Shown here: positions 25,464-34,074 of the stretch, in pieces | Layout: every line of letters starts with the position of its first letter | How positions within the stretch are numbered: position 1 is the first letter of the stretch | Assembly: GCA_012103605.1 (NCBI GenBank) | Contig: WLWL01000010.1 | Location: 1 to 34,074, forward strand | From: Candidatus Nanopelagicales bacterium | Lineage (GTDB): Bacteria; Actinomycetota; Actinomycetes; S36-B12 | DNA: 34,074 bases | Reading direction: 5' to 3' | Program-made: the position numbers and the translations under genes | Notes under the pieces: model-generated | What the model was told of the DNA's origin: nothing | The model's input: only the letters and a program-made list of their open reading frames with translations | Database searches by the model: none

Positions 25464-27562
25464 CGGCTTGCCGCCACAACGGAGTGGACAGCATCGATGA
25501 GGTCGGCTGTGGTTTCCACCACGTCGTAGCCGTCGGGCAGATTGGGAAGGAGGTAACGGCCGGCACCAGCGTCCGGACGAAAGACAAGCGACGGTCCGGC
25601 CGTGTCGATCAAGGACGGATCGTCGGTGATGATCAAATCGGCAGCATCGAGTACCTCGCCGAGCTGCATCGCTCGCGCATCACGAACTGATCCCCAGACG
25701 CGGGTCGGCACCGCCTCATCGATCTCGCCGGCAACGAGGAGATAGCAGGTCATCGCCATGTTCTGATCCCACAGGGTCAGATCGAGCGGCCAACTCTGCG
25801 GCCCTTCCGCCGAGGGTGCAGGGAGGTACGCCACGATCGGTCGCGAGCACTCGAGGTCCGTGACCCCGGGCAGCAGAGCCTGGCGAGCCCGAGAGAGTTC
25901 GTTTCCCGATCCCGGGAGTCGTCGACGAGCGGCATGCCCGGCTCGCCGCCCCCACGCGGCGGGCCCTCGGGCGCGCCGAGCGGGTCGCCAACTCACCGAC
26001 GCGCGCTCGCCGGGCAGCAGTTGGGCGCCCGCCGGTCGGTCGGCGTAAGCGACGCTCGGGATCGGCACGAAGACATCGTCGACGTTTACCTCCGGAGCCC
26101 TCAGGGCCGTGGTGTTGACACTCGCGCCACGACGAAGGCGGACGCCCAGGGACCCCTTATCCGGCTTCATCAACGGCCGGTGAATGTGTGCCATTAGTTG
26201 ACCCGAGCCGCGCCATCGGATCGCATTCGTCGCACCCGATGCGTCACGTTGCAGCGGGAGCGACGCGATCACCGTGCCCTGCCGATCGGACCACACCAGG
26301 TGCGCCTCGACATCACCCTCTAGATCGGACGCGAAATCCACGGTGTCCACCACGACGGACACGCGCGAGCGAGACACCGCGATCTCCCGTAGCTCGTGGA
26401 AGTAGCGGCGAACCGAAAAGGGCATGTCCAGCAGGTTCAGGTGTGAGACATCCAGCCATTCGCCGGCACTGCGATTCAGCACCGACTCCCCCGATCCAGT
26501 TGCCCACAATTCGCGCTGGTCATCACCGGAGCCTTCCCGGACGACGACGGTGTCGACGACCGATGCCCAGCGCTCCCAACGCATGGCACGCCGCAGCAGG
26601 TCGAGATCACCCGTCAGCAAGCCGTAGAAAGCAACACGCAGAGCCGGGCGGATGAAGTCGAAGGCACGCGGATCAACGTTTCGGGCGTACTCGCGGAATT
26701 CACCGGCCGCTTCCTCGGCAGCCTGGGGATGCGGATTCTCTCCGATCGCCGACAGATACAGGTATCCCTCGTGGCGAAGAAACTTGATGCTCTTAGCCAA
26801 CCGCAGTTCGTCGGAGGAATCTCTCAGCAGAACGTCCATCCGCCTGTTGATCTCCACACGATCGCGCACGTTTCGCATCTGCATGCGACCTTGCGTGATG
26901 GATGCCTCCTCGGCTTTGCGGTCGACGTTCCAGATGTAGACGGCGGCCTGGACAACACCAATGCGTTCCGCGGACAGAAAACACTGCAGAGTGAACACCT
27001 GATCCTCGAAGAGCAGACCGTCAGGGAACTGAATGTCGTGTTCAAGGAGGAAGGAACGTCGATAGATCTTGTTGACACTGATGGTGTCGTACAACAGTTC
27101 CGGCTCCTGCTCGAGACTAGAGATCAATCGGTCAGCGGCATGGAGTTCTGGTCGCCACCTCTTGTCTCGATCACGGGCCACGTCGTGGCGGATAGCCGTT
27201 CCGCAGACGACATCGGCGTCCCAGTCTTCGGCTGCTCGTAGCAACGTGGCGCATGCATGCATGTCGTATTCATCGTCGGAGTCGCAGAACATCACCCAGG
27301 GTGCACGGGCCATCCGAAGGCCATCGTTTCGCGGAGCGCTACATCCGCCCGAGTTCTCCGAACGTGTGAGGAGGCGAATCCGGGAGTCGTTGACGGCAAC
27401 GGACTCGACCAATTCGGCGGTTCCATCCGTCGAGGCATCGTCAACGACGATGATTTCGATGCCGCGCAACGATTGTCGACGAATCGATTCGAGTGCCCGC
27501 CCGATTCGTCCCACATCGTTGAAGCCGATGAGGACGACACTGACGACCGGCTCGTCGCTCAT
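25460..27562 (-). CDS. Glycosyltransferase family 2 with long C-terminal region resembling a degenerate CDP-glycerol glycerophosphotransferase domain
   Basis: VVSVVLIGFNDVGRIGRALESIRRQSLRGIEIIVVDDASTDGTAELVE, FCDSDDEYD; C-terminal ADLIITDDPSLIDTAGPSLVFRPD. Confidence 0.88.
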   Translation of the reverse strand: MSDEPVVSVVLIGFNDVGRIGRALESIRRQSLRGIEIIVVDDASTDGTAELVESVAVNDSRIRLLTRSENSGGCSAPRNDGLRMARAPWVMFCDSDDEYDMHACATLLRAAEDWDADVVCGTAIRHDVARDRDKRWRPELHAADRLISSLEQEPELLYDTISVNKIYRRSFLLEHDIQFPDGLLFEDQVFTLQCFLSAERIGVVQAAVYIWNVDRKAEEASITQGRMQMRNVRDRVEINRRMDVLLRDSSDELRLAKSIKFLRHEGYLYLSAIGENPHPQAAEEAAGEFREYARNVDPRAFDFIRPALRVAFYGLLTGDLDLLRRAMRWERWASVVDTVVVREGSGDDQRELWATGSGESVLNRSAGEWLDVSHLNLLDMPFSVRRYFHELREIAVSRSRVSVVVDTVDFASDLEGDVEAHLVWSDRQGTVIASLPLQRDASGATNAIRWRGSGQLMAHIHRPLMKPDKGSLGVRLRRGASVNTTALRAPEVNVDDVFVPIPSVAYADRPAGAQLLPGERASVSWRPARRARGPAAWGRRAGHAARRRLPGSGNELSRARQALLPGVTDLECSRPIVAYLPAPSAEGPQSWPLDLTLWDQNMAMTCYLLVAGEIDEAVPTRVWGSVRDARAMQLGEVLDAADLIITDDPSLIDTAGPSLVFRPDAGAGRYLLPNLPDGYDVVETTADLIDAVHSVVAASR

Positions 27563-28521
27563 CGGACACCCTTGAATTCCCGCACAGACTCGATGAGAAC
27601 ACCTGCCCGTGCGTCGAAGGAGTGTTCTGTCGCGATAGTCCTCGCTGCCTCCATACGGCGATCGCGACTCGGGAAAGTGTCGTCGACGGGTGCGCGCAGG
27701 ATGTCGACTAGGTGGTCCTCATCGGCGAACACGACGACGGCGTCACCGAAAACATCCTCCAGGCCGGCAGCGCTGTCGCTCACCACACGCGCACCCGTCG
27801 CCACCGCGTCGAAGAGGCGATTACTGAGAAAACCGTCGGCCGCCATTTCCGGATGATGGTCGTTCAACACGATTCCCGCGCCCGCGTACGCCGCGGGCAG
27901 ATCGTCATTGTCGAGAAACTCTCCCGTAATCTGACCGACGTCGATGAATTCTTCCCACCCCACGCCATAAACAGACAACTCGTCTGCACGATCAGAGGCG
28001 AGCGCCCCGCGGACGGCAGGACGGAACTGCCCGCGCGTCGAGCCAACGAACAGCAGCTCCGCTCCCGAGTCGGGTAGCGCAGCATCGGGAGAGAATCGAT
28101 CGGGGGCCGTTGCTTGCAGAAGAGGCGTCGAGGGCACTCCACCGGGCAACGTCCATGTCTGGCTCGCAACGAAGACCATGTCATAAGCGCGAGCTTCGGC
28201 TTCAGTGACGAGCTCCGGGTGGGAAATCACCCACAAGATCCACACGCCACTTCGCTGCGGTGGCGGCTCGACACCCCTGAGTCCACGAAGGACGACGACC
28301 ACATCATCGTTCGACCGTGGTGGTTGGTTTGCTCCCGAGCGGGGCACTACCGAGACCTGTTGCCCCTGACGTTGCAAAGCTGCCGCTAGATCTCGAGCAA
28401 ACCAGGTGTCGCCCCACTGCTCGCCTGCTTCACCTTTCGGTGCCGACGTGATGATCGTCCAGCGGTAGGCATCTGACCCAGAGCCCGATAGTCGATCCTT
28501 GAAGGCCCGCAGCACCCGCAT
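27559..28521 (-). CDS. GT-B type glycosyltransferase (CgeB / Glyco_trans_1_2-like)
   Basis: MRVLRAFKDRLSGSGSDAYRWTIITSAPKGEAGEQWGDTWFARDLAAALQ..., LNDHHPEMAADGFLSNRLFDAVATGARVVSD; start trimmed to ATG 28521 overlapping upstream TGA. Confidence 0.8.
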   Translation of the reverse strand: MRVLRAFKDRLSGSGSDAYRWTIITSAPKGEAGEQWGDTWFARDLAAALQRQGQQVSVVPRSGANQPPRSNDDVVVVLRGLRGVEPPPQRSGVWILWVISHPELVTEAEARAYDMVFVASQTWTLPGGVPSTPLLQATAPDRFSPDAALPDSGAELLFVGSTRGQFRPAVRGALASDRADELSVYGVGWEEFIDVGQITGEFLDNDDLPAAYAGAGIVLNDHHPEMAADGFLSNRLFDAVATGARVVSDSAAGLEDVFGDAVVVFADEDHLVDILRAPVDDTFPSRDRRMEAARTIATEHSFDARAGVLIESVREFKGVR

Positions 28522-29516
28522 CAGCGACCAGCTCCCCCGCGCAAGAACCCGGCACCCCAGGCTCCATGCATCGTGGCGAACACCGCGGGCAACCGTCGCA
28601 ACAGCGAGGCGTTTGCCGACTGCGAGGCGACCGAGGCGGAGGCCACGAGGTTGCCCACGGCATAGACCGTTGCCGGGGCCACACCCGCGATGACCAGGCC
28701 GCTGCGGCCTGTCACTACCCCGACAATGCACACCCCCAACCCGCCTGCAACGGAGGCAACGGTCACCGGTGCGGCGAGATATCTGAGCGAAAGTGTCTCA
28801 GGGTGGCGGCGAGCCACTTCGCGGCGCCACCGCCCGTAGTCGAAATATTGACGTGCGAGAGCTTTGATCGAGTTACGTGGTCGGTAGGTGACGGTGAGGT
28901 CGGGCGTGAAATACACGATCCCTCCGGAATCGCGAATGCGCAGATTCATTTCCCAGTCCTGCGCCCTCTCCATCGTCTCGTCATACCCGCCGACGCGCTC
29001 GAGTGCCGCGCGGCGAAAGCACCCGAGGTAGACCGTCAAGGCAGGGCCCTCGTCTCCACCCACGTGGAACGATGCTCCACCGACTCCGAACCGCGACGTC
29101 ATTGCTGTCGCCACCGCCTGTTCGAAGGGATCCGTTCCCTCTGCGGCCATTAGTCCGCCGACGTTGTCCGCTCCCGTGCGCTCCAGCACCGCAACGGCGG
29201 TGGAGATGTAGTCCGACGGGATCAGGGCGTGACCGTCGACCCGGACGACAACCTCGCCAGCCGACGCGCCGATAGCGGCATTCAATCCCGCGGGCGTGGA
29301 CCCACTCGGGTTGTCGACCACATGCACCTGGGTGAACTCCGTTGCCAGCGAGGAGGCAACGCGAGCGGTGTCGTCACGACTCGGGCCCACGGCGAGGACT
29401 ACCTCGAGATCCCCCTGGTAATCCTGGTCGAGTATGCCCCGCACCGCACCACCAAGGTGCCGCTCCTCGTTCACCACGGGCATGACGACGCTGACGCTCG
29501 GTAGTGGTGTCGTCAC
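28521..29516 (-). CDS. Glycosyltransferase family 2 (ExoA-like, C-terminal membrane segments)
   Basis: PSVSVVMPVVNEERHLGGAVRGILDQDYQGDLEVVLAVGPSRDDT, VVRVDGHALIPSDYI, RAQDWEMNLRIRDSGG. Confidence 0.92.
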   Translation of the reverse strand: MTTPLPSVSVVMPVVNEERHLGGAVRGILDQDYQGDLEVVLAVGPSRDDTARVASSLATEFTQVHVVDNPSGSTPAGLNAAIGASAGEVVVRVDGHALIPSDYISTAVAVLERTGADNVGGLMAAEGTDPFEQAVATAMTSRFGVGGASFHVGGDEGPALTVYLGCFRRAALERVGGYDETMERAQDWEMNLRIRDSGGIVYFTPDLTVTYRPRNSIKALARQYFDYGRWRREVARRHPETLSLRYLAAPVTVASVAGGLGVCIVGVVTGRSGLVIAGVAPATVYAVGNLVASASVASQSANASLLRRLPAVFATMHGAWGAGFLRGGAGR

Positions 29517-31111
29517 GTCGCGGTCTCCGCGGTTCCCAGGGCGTGTGAGCGAAGCAAGCCCGGATACGTTGCCGTCGTTTTGGTCAGGAAATGACTCTCA
29601 TTCACCTGGGACGTGTTCGCTGAACCGTCGGCCGCACTGCGAACGTATGTGTAGCCGAGGCCATGCGTCCGATACACCAGACCGCCCGCCTCAAGTACGC
29701 GATCAAGCAGTGCCCGATCGACGGACTTGGGTACCGGTCGCCAACCTCCCACCTGGGCGAGGTCACCGGCGGAGATGAGCATGGTTCCGCCCGCGACGAA
29801 CTTCGCGAACCGCTCGGCCGGGTAGGTCGGACGAAACACGGTGGTGTCCGCGTGGGTCAGGTAGATCCAGTCCAGGGCTTTGCCGACGATCTGGGCACCG
29901 GAGTACATCCGAGCAAGAACGAGATCCCAGATGTGCGTCGCTGAGTAGAAATCGTCGTCATCCATCTTGGCTAGGAGTTCTCCCTCGGCCCGGGCGCTCG
30001 CGGCCGCGAGAGCGTGGCCCAGGGTCTGCTTGGGTGAGACACCCAGGACCACCAGGTCGCCGCTCCACCCAGCCAGGGACTGGTGAACATTCGGGGTGTG
30101 GTGGGAGACGAAGTCATCGTCGCCGTGCAAGACCACGATCACCTGAAGGTTCGGGTAGTCCTGGGCCCGCACCATCGAGAGTGCGTGGGCCAATCGGTCC
30201 GAACGATGAGAGGACAGCAAGATGCTCACGGTCGGCCACGGCGCCACGGCCGGCCACGGAGAGTGATGGCGAAGTGCATTCCGGCGACCAGTCACCGAGG
30301 CTTGCTGCCAGGCCAGAAAATCGCCGGGGTCCGGGAGTTCGTCGGCCGACTCAGCCAGCACTACGCCACACGCGGCAAGTTGCGTTCGCACATTCAGCGG
30401 CACGCTCGACGCATCGGTCACCGCCAAGATCGAACGCAGAGGTTTCACGTCTGTCGTGGTGATCCCATCGCAGTAGCGGTCGAGAATCTCCGCTGCGCTA
30501 CACACGTCGCCGATCACATCGCTACGCCGGCCGTGCGGGCGGTGAATCGACGGGTCCACCAGGACGTCGTGATCACCCCAGGAGTTCGCACCGACGCGAA
30601 CAACGATGTCCGCGTTGTCGTCGTCGACCACCGCATCGGTCCGAGCCAGCAATACATCGGTGCGCCGAACGTGAGGGTCGGTGTCGCGTTCGCTGACAAC
30701 GTCGCGCACGTGCTCGGCGAGCATGCCGTTAGCCGGGACCCCGGGCAACCAACTCGGAGCCGGGAAGCCAGACACCGTCGGTTGCAGCATCCGCACCATG
30801 GCAGACAAAACCGCCCCCGCGTCGCGCGGTTCGCGAAGGACCAGAGAGGCGTGAACGCCGTCCTTCTTCGTTCGCAGAGAAACGTCCTGCACCCCTGCGA
30901 TGCCCGGGTCCCCTGTCCACCCCATATGCGGGCGACGCCAGGTGTCCACTTCCACCTCGACGGCACTGACCGGCTCGGTGCCGATGGCGGCGGTCACCAA
31001 GGCTCGCAGGGCGCCCATATGGTCGGCACGCACGCTCCAGCGCGCTCCCGCCTCCGCCGACGCGCCGGCACGTCGGCGTACTCGGGTTCCCGGCACCGAG
31101 GGACTTGCCAT
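29513..31111 (-). CDS. Glycosyltransferase family 2 with N-terminal extension
   Basis: PWPTVSILLSSHRSDRLAHALSMVRAQDYPNLQVIVVLHGDDDF, LLAKMDDDDFYSATHIWDLV. Confidence 0.88.
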   Translation of the reverse strand: MASPSVPGTRVRRRAGASAEAGARWSVRADHMGALRALVTAAIGTEPVSAVEVEVDTWRRPHMGWTGDPGIAGVQDVSLRTKKDGVHASLVLREPRDAGAVLSAMVRMLQPTVSGFPAPSWLPGVPANGMLAEHVRDVVSERDTDPHVRRTDVLLARTDAVVDDDNADIVVRVGANSWGDHDVLVDPSIHRPHGRRSDVIGDVCSAAEILDRYCDGITTTDVKPLRSILAVTDASSVPLNVRTQLAACGVVLAESADELPDPGDFLAWQQASVTGRRNALRHHSPWPAVAPWPTVSILLSSHRSDRLAHALSMVRAQDYPNLQVIVVLHGDDDFVSHHTPNVHQSLAGWSGDLVVLGVSPKQTLGHALAAASARAEGELLAKMDDDDFYSATHIWDLVLARMYSGAQIVGKALDWIYLTHADTTVFRPTYPAERFAKFVAGGTMLISAGDLAQVGGWRPVPKSVDRALLDRVLEAGGLVYRTHGLGYTYVRSAADGSANTSQVNESHFLTKTTATYPGLLRSHALGTAETAT

Positions 31112-31148
31112 GCAGCAAGAGTAGAGGCGCTCTCGCTACGCTCGTGGC
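31112..31148. promoter_or_regulatory. Compact divergent promoter region with two leaderless-type -10 elements
   Basis: + strand TACGCT-N6-ATG(31149); - strand TACTCT-N6-ATG(31111). Confidence 0.5.
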
Positions 31149-32492
31149 ATGCCGCAAGACCGCCCCTCCGCTGCTACCCCCGTGCTGTCGGTCATAGGCA
31201 CCGGCTACCTCGGTGCCACCCACGCAGCATGCATGGCAGAACTCGGATTCACCGTCATCGGCGTGGATGTAGATCCCGACAAAGTGGCCTCCCTGAGTTC
31301 CGGAGTCGTGCCCTTCTTCGAGCCGGATCTCGATGATCTCCTGAAGCGAAACATCGACGCCGGCCGGCTACGTTTCACCACCAATTTCGCCGAGGCCGGT
31401 GAGGCAGCCGATGTCCACTTCATCTGCGTGGGCACTCCCCAGCAACCGGGTGCCTACGCAGCGGACATGTCGCAGGTGTTCGGATCGATATCGGCCCTGG
31501 CTCCCCACGTGTCGAGCACCGACGTGATCGTCGGCAAATCAACCGTCCCGGTCGGAACCGCCGATGAGATCGTCGATCAACTCAAGAACACGGCAGCGAG
31601 CGGGGTCGACGTGGTGTGGAACCCGGAATTCCTGCGTGAGGGCTTCGCTGTGCAGGACACACTGAAACCCGACCGACTGGTCGTCGGTGTGGCGAGCGAG
31701 CGAGCCGAGCAGGTCATGCGCAGTGTGTACGCACCACTGATTGCTGACGGCGTTCCCTTTCTCGTCACCGACTTCCCCACAGCAGAGCTCGTCAAGGTGG
31801 CGGCGAACTCCTTTCTGGCCACGAAGATCTCGTTCATCAACGCGATGGCCGAAGTGTGTGAGACGGCAGGCGCCGACGTCACCATGCTTGCCACCGCCAT
31901 CGGCCACGACCCACGCATCGGCAACCGCTTCCTGTCCGCCGGCCTGGGCTTCGGAGGCGGCTGCCTACCGAAAGACATTCGGGCGTTCATGGCGAGGGCT
32001 GGTGAGCTCGGAGCCGAAGAGGCCCTGACGTTCCTGCGCGAGGTGGATCAGATCAACCTGCGCCGGCGCGCACACACCGTCGACCTCGCCCGCAAGACTC
32101 TCGGAGGAGATCTGCGGGGCAAGGTCGTCACCATGCTCGGCGCGACATTCAAGCCCGATAGCGACGACGTGCGAGACTCCCCAGCCCTCGATGTTGCTGT
32201 AGCGATCTACAACGCGGGAGCGCACGTGCGCGTCCACGACCCGAAAGGGTTGCCCAACGCAGAACGCGTCTATCCGCACATGGACTACCGCAGCGACCTC
32301 GACGACGCTGCGACCGGCAGCGACCTTCTGATCCTGGGTACCGAGTGGCGCGAATACCGAGATCTGGATCCAACATCCTTGATCGAGAAAGTCCGCAATG
32401 CGGTGATCATTGACGGACGCAACGTCCTTGATCCGCACCTGTGGCGCACTGCCGGTTGGACTTACCGCGCACTCGGTCGTCCCACTGCATGA
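31149..32492 (+). CDS. ugd: UDP-glucose 6-dehydrogenase (UDP-glucose/GDP-mannose dehydrogenase family)
   Basis: SVIGTGYLGATHAACMAELGFTVIGVDVDPDKV, VWNPEFLREGFAVQD, FLSAGLGFGGGCLPKDIRAF, LGATFKPDSDDVRDSPALDVA. Confidence 0.93.
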   Translation: MPQDRPSAATPVLSVIGTGYLGATHAACMAELGFTVIGVDVDPDKVASLSSGVVPFFEPDLDDLLKRNIDAGRLRFTTNFAEAGEAADVHFICVGTPQQPGAYAADMSQVFGSISALAPHVSSTDVIVGKSTVPVGTADEIVDQLKNTAASGVDVVWNPEFLREGFAVQDTLKPDRLVVGVASERAEQVMRSVYAPLIADGVPFLVTDFPTAELVKVAANSFLATKISFINAMAEVCETAGADVTMLATAIGHDPRIGNRFLSAGLGFGGGCLPKDIRAFMARAGELGAEEALTFLREVDQINLRRRAHTVDLARKTLGGDLRGKVVTMLGATFKPDSDDVRDSPALDVAVAIYNAGAHVRVHDPKGLPNAERVYPHMDYRSDLDDAATGSDLLILGTEWREYRDLDPTSLIEKVRNAVIIDGRNVLDPHLWRTAGWTYRALGRPTA

Positions 32493-32914
32493 CCGGGAGC
32501 CTGGCGACCGACGATCAGATTCGAGATCTGCTCACCGACAGTCGCCTGTGGTTCGTCGTGGGCCTGGGCGACAACCCTGGGCGGCCGGCCTACGGGGTGG
32601 CTCGCTTTCTGCTTGATCTCGGCAAGACCGTGGTCCCGATTCATCCGCGTGCCGAGACAGTGCACGGGAACGAGGGCTTCGCGTCGATCGCAGACGCGAG
32701 TCGTGTCCATGGCCCTCCCGACGTCGTCGATGTCTTCATTCGATCCGATCGGGCTGGTGAGTTTGCCGATGACGCCATCGATGTCGTTGCCGCAGCTGTG
32801 TGGTTCCAGTTGAATGTCATTGACGCTAACGCAGCGCAACGCGTCATAGACGCCGGAATGCTCATGGTGATGGATCGCTGCCCAGCGATCGACTATCCGC
32901 GACTGGTTACCTAG
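32489..32914 (+). CDS. CoA-binding domain protein (YccU-like)
   Basis: [60 protein letters not shown]..., [39 protein letters not shown] overlap with ugd. Confidence 0.88.
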   Translation: MTGSLATDDQIRDLLTDSRLWFVVGLGDNPGRPAYGVARFLLDLGKTVVPIHPRAETVHGNEGFASIADASRVHGPPDVVDVFIRSDRAGEFADDAIDVVAAAVWFQLNVIDANAAQRVIDAGMLMVMDRCPAIDYPRLVT

Positions 32915-33414
32915 CGCTCGCGTCGGATCTTCTCGCCCTTTTCGCGTGCGGCCGCATTCAGCTCCCCTTGAAATTCCTCCATGCGGCCCAGCAGGGACTC
33001 ATCGGCGATCCCGAGCATCCGCACCGCCAGGAGCCCGGCGTTTCGCGCGCCACCCACGGCAACGGTGGCGACGGGAACCCCCGAAGGCATCTGGACGATC
33101 GACAACAGCGAGTCCATCCCGTCCAGTGGGGTCGCATTGACCGGCACTCCGATGACCGGCACTGGGGATACCGACGCAAGCATCCCCGGCAGATGGGCGG
33201 CTCCGCCGGCGCCGGCGATGATGACGCGCAGTCCACGAGAACGAGCCGACTTCCCGTACTCGATCATCTCCTCCGGCATGCGATGGGCGGAAACGACGTC
33301 GACCCGATGCGCGACATCGAACTCATCGAGGGCCGCCGAGGCAGCCTCCATCGTCGCCCAGTCCGAGTCACTACCCATGCAGATGCCCACACGGGCGTCG
33401 TCCGCCCTACTCAT
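32911..33414 (-). CDS. purE: N5-carboxyaminoimidazole ribonucleotide mutase
   Basis: [59 protein letters not shown]; start trimmed to ATG 33414. Confidence 0.96.
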   Translation of the reverse strand: MSRADDARVGICMGSDSDWATMEAASAALDEFDVAHRVDVVSAHRMPEEMIEYGKSARSRGLRVIIAGAGGAAHLPGMLASVSPVPVIGVPVNATPLDGMDSLLSIVQMPSGVPVATVAVGGARNAGLLAVRMLGIADESLLGRMEEFQGELNAAAREKGEKIRRER

Positions 33415-34074
33415 CGATAGCCCCACTGAAGTAGTCAGCGGCATGACGAGCGCGAACCAACAGGCTCTGCGGATCACTTCCGACAGCGGTCACGTGCCCG
33501 ACTTTACGGCCAGGGCGAACGTCCTTGCCGTACAGATGAACTTTCACTCCGGGATCACGGGCGAACACGTGCCGGTACGCCGAGTACAGGTCACCCACGT
33601 CGCCGCCGAGGATATTGACCATCACTGCGGCTGGTTCGCGCACGTTCGGTGAACCCAACGGCAAGTCCAGCACTGCACGGAGATGGTTCTCGAATTGACT
33701 GGTGACGGCACCCTCGATGGTCCAATGGCCGGAATTGTGCGGTCGCATGGCCAACTCGTTGACGAAGATCTCATCACCCGTGTCAAACATCTCCACGGCC
33801 AGCATGCCGGTGACGTCCAACGCCCCTGCGATCTCAAGCGCGATCCGCTGCGCGTCCACCGCCCTGTCCGGATCCAAGCCAGGAGCCGGTGCGACGACCT
33901 CGCTGCAGATTCCGCCGGTCTGGACGGTGCGCACAACGGGATAAGCGGCAGTCTGACCACTCGGGGAGCGCGCTACTTGCGCCGATAGTTCCTGCGTGAA
34001 GGGAACCGCCGCCTCCGCGAGCCACACAGCTCCCGGCGGGAGGGGCTGAGACATGACTGCGTCGAGATGGCTTG
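33407..34074 (-). CDS. purK: N5-carboxyaminoimidazole ribonucleotide synthase, 5' end cut by window edge
   Basis: [49 protein letters not shown]...[40 protein letters not shown]; reading frame stays open to 34074. Confidence 0.94.
   Translation of the reverse strand, partial: SHLDAVMSQPLPPGAVWLAEAAVPFTQELSAQVARSPSGQTAAYPVVRTVQTGGICSEVVAPAPGLDPDRAVDAQRIALEIAGALDVTGMLAVEMFDTGDEIFVNELAMRPHNSGHWTIEGAVTSQFENHLRAVLDLPLGSPNVREPAAVMVNILGGDVGDLYSAYRHVFARDPGVKVHLYGKDVRPGRKVGHVTAVGSDPQSLLVRARHAADYFSGAIDE

Noticed and set aside
30083-31336. + strand ORF of 417 aa overlapping the GT2 gene and the ugd start
   Set aside because: Spurious high-GC ORF; overlaps two well-supported genes.
1-34074. CRISPR arrays, tRNA/rRNA genes, transposases, integrases or phage genes
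   Set aside because: None recognised on either strand; no repeat-spacer pattern or mobile-element proteins in the ORFs.

Overview
High-GC actinobacterial chromosome segment, densely coding, with no RNA genes, CRISPR arrays or transposases seen. The left part (about 1-16 kb) looks like a conserved actinobacterial neighbourhood: DUF3499-like (cut by the window edge), DUF5719-like, a large membrane GT2, WhiB2-type regulator, fbiA - two bacterial PH-domain membrane proteins - fbiB, a mannose-1-P guanylyltransferase-like protein, a TIGR03089-like protein, a SpoIID/LytB-domain protein and an LCP ligase. The right end carries ugd, a CoA-binding protein, purE and purK (cut by the window edge). Between LCP and purEK (about 16.1-31.1 kb) is a surface-polymer island: GT2, two CDP-alcohol phosphotransferase-fold proteins, a sulfotransferase, a TagGH/Wzm-Wzt-like ABC exporter, a CDP-glycerol glycerophosphotransferase-like protein, a LicC-like nucleotidyltransferase and five more glycosyltransferases. 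I read it as a teichoic-acid-like, possibly sulfated glycopolymer system. Its most unusual feature is that several proteins are degenerate at catalytic motifs. The ABC ATPase has lost the Walker A Lys/Ser, Walker B Glu and H-loop His. One CDP-alcohol transferase has the final motif Asp replaced by His. A GT2 carries a remnant TagF-like C-terminus. Regulatory observations include repeated TANNNT-N6/7-start (leaderless) promoters, two very compact divergent promoter regions (one sharing a symmetric -10), a perfect 22-bp palindrome before the LCP gene, a direct-repeat whiB promoter, and three convergent gene pairs whose stop codons share one CTAG. All family assignments are from reading the translations; no searches were run.
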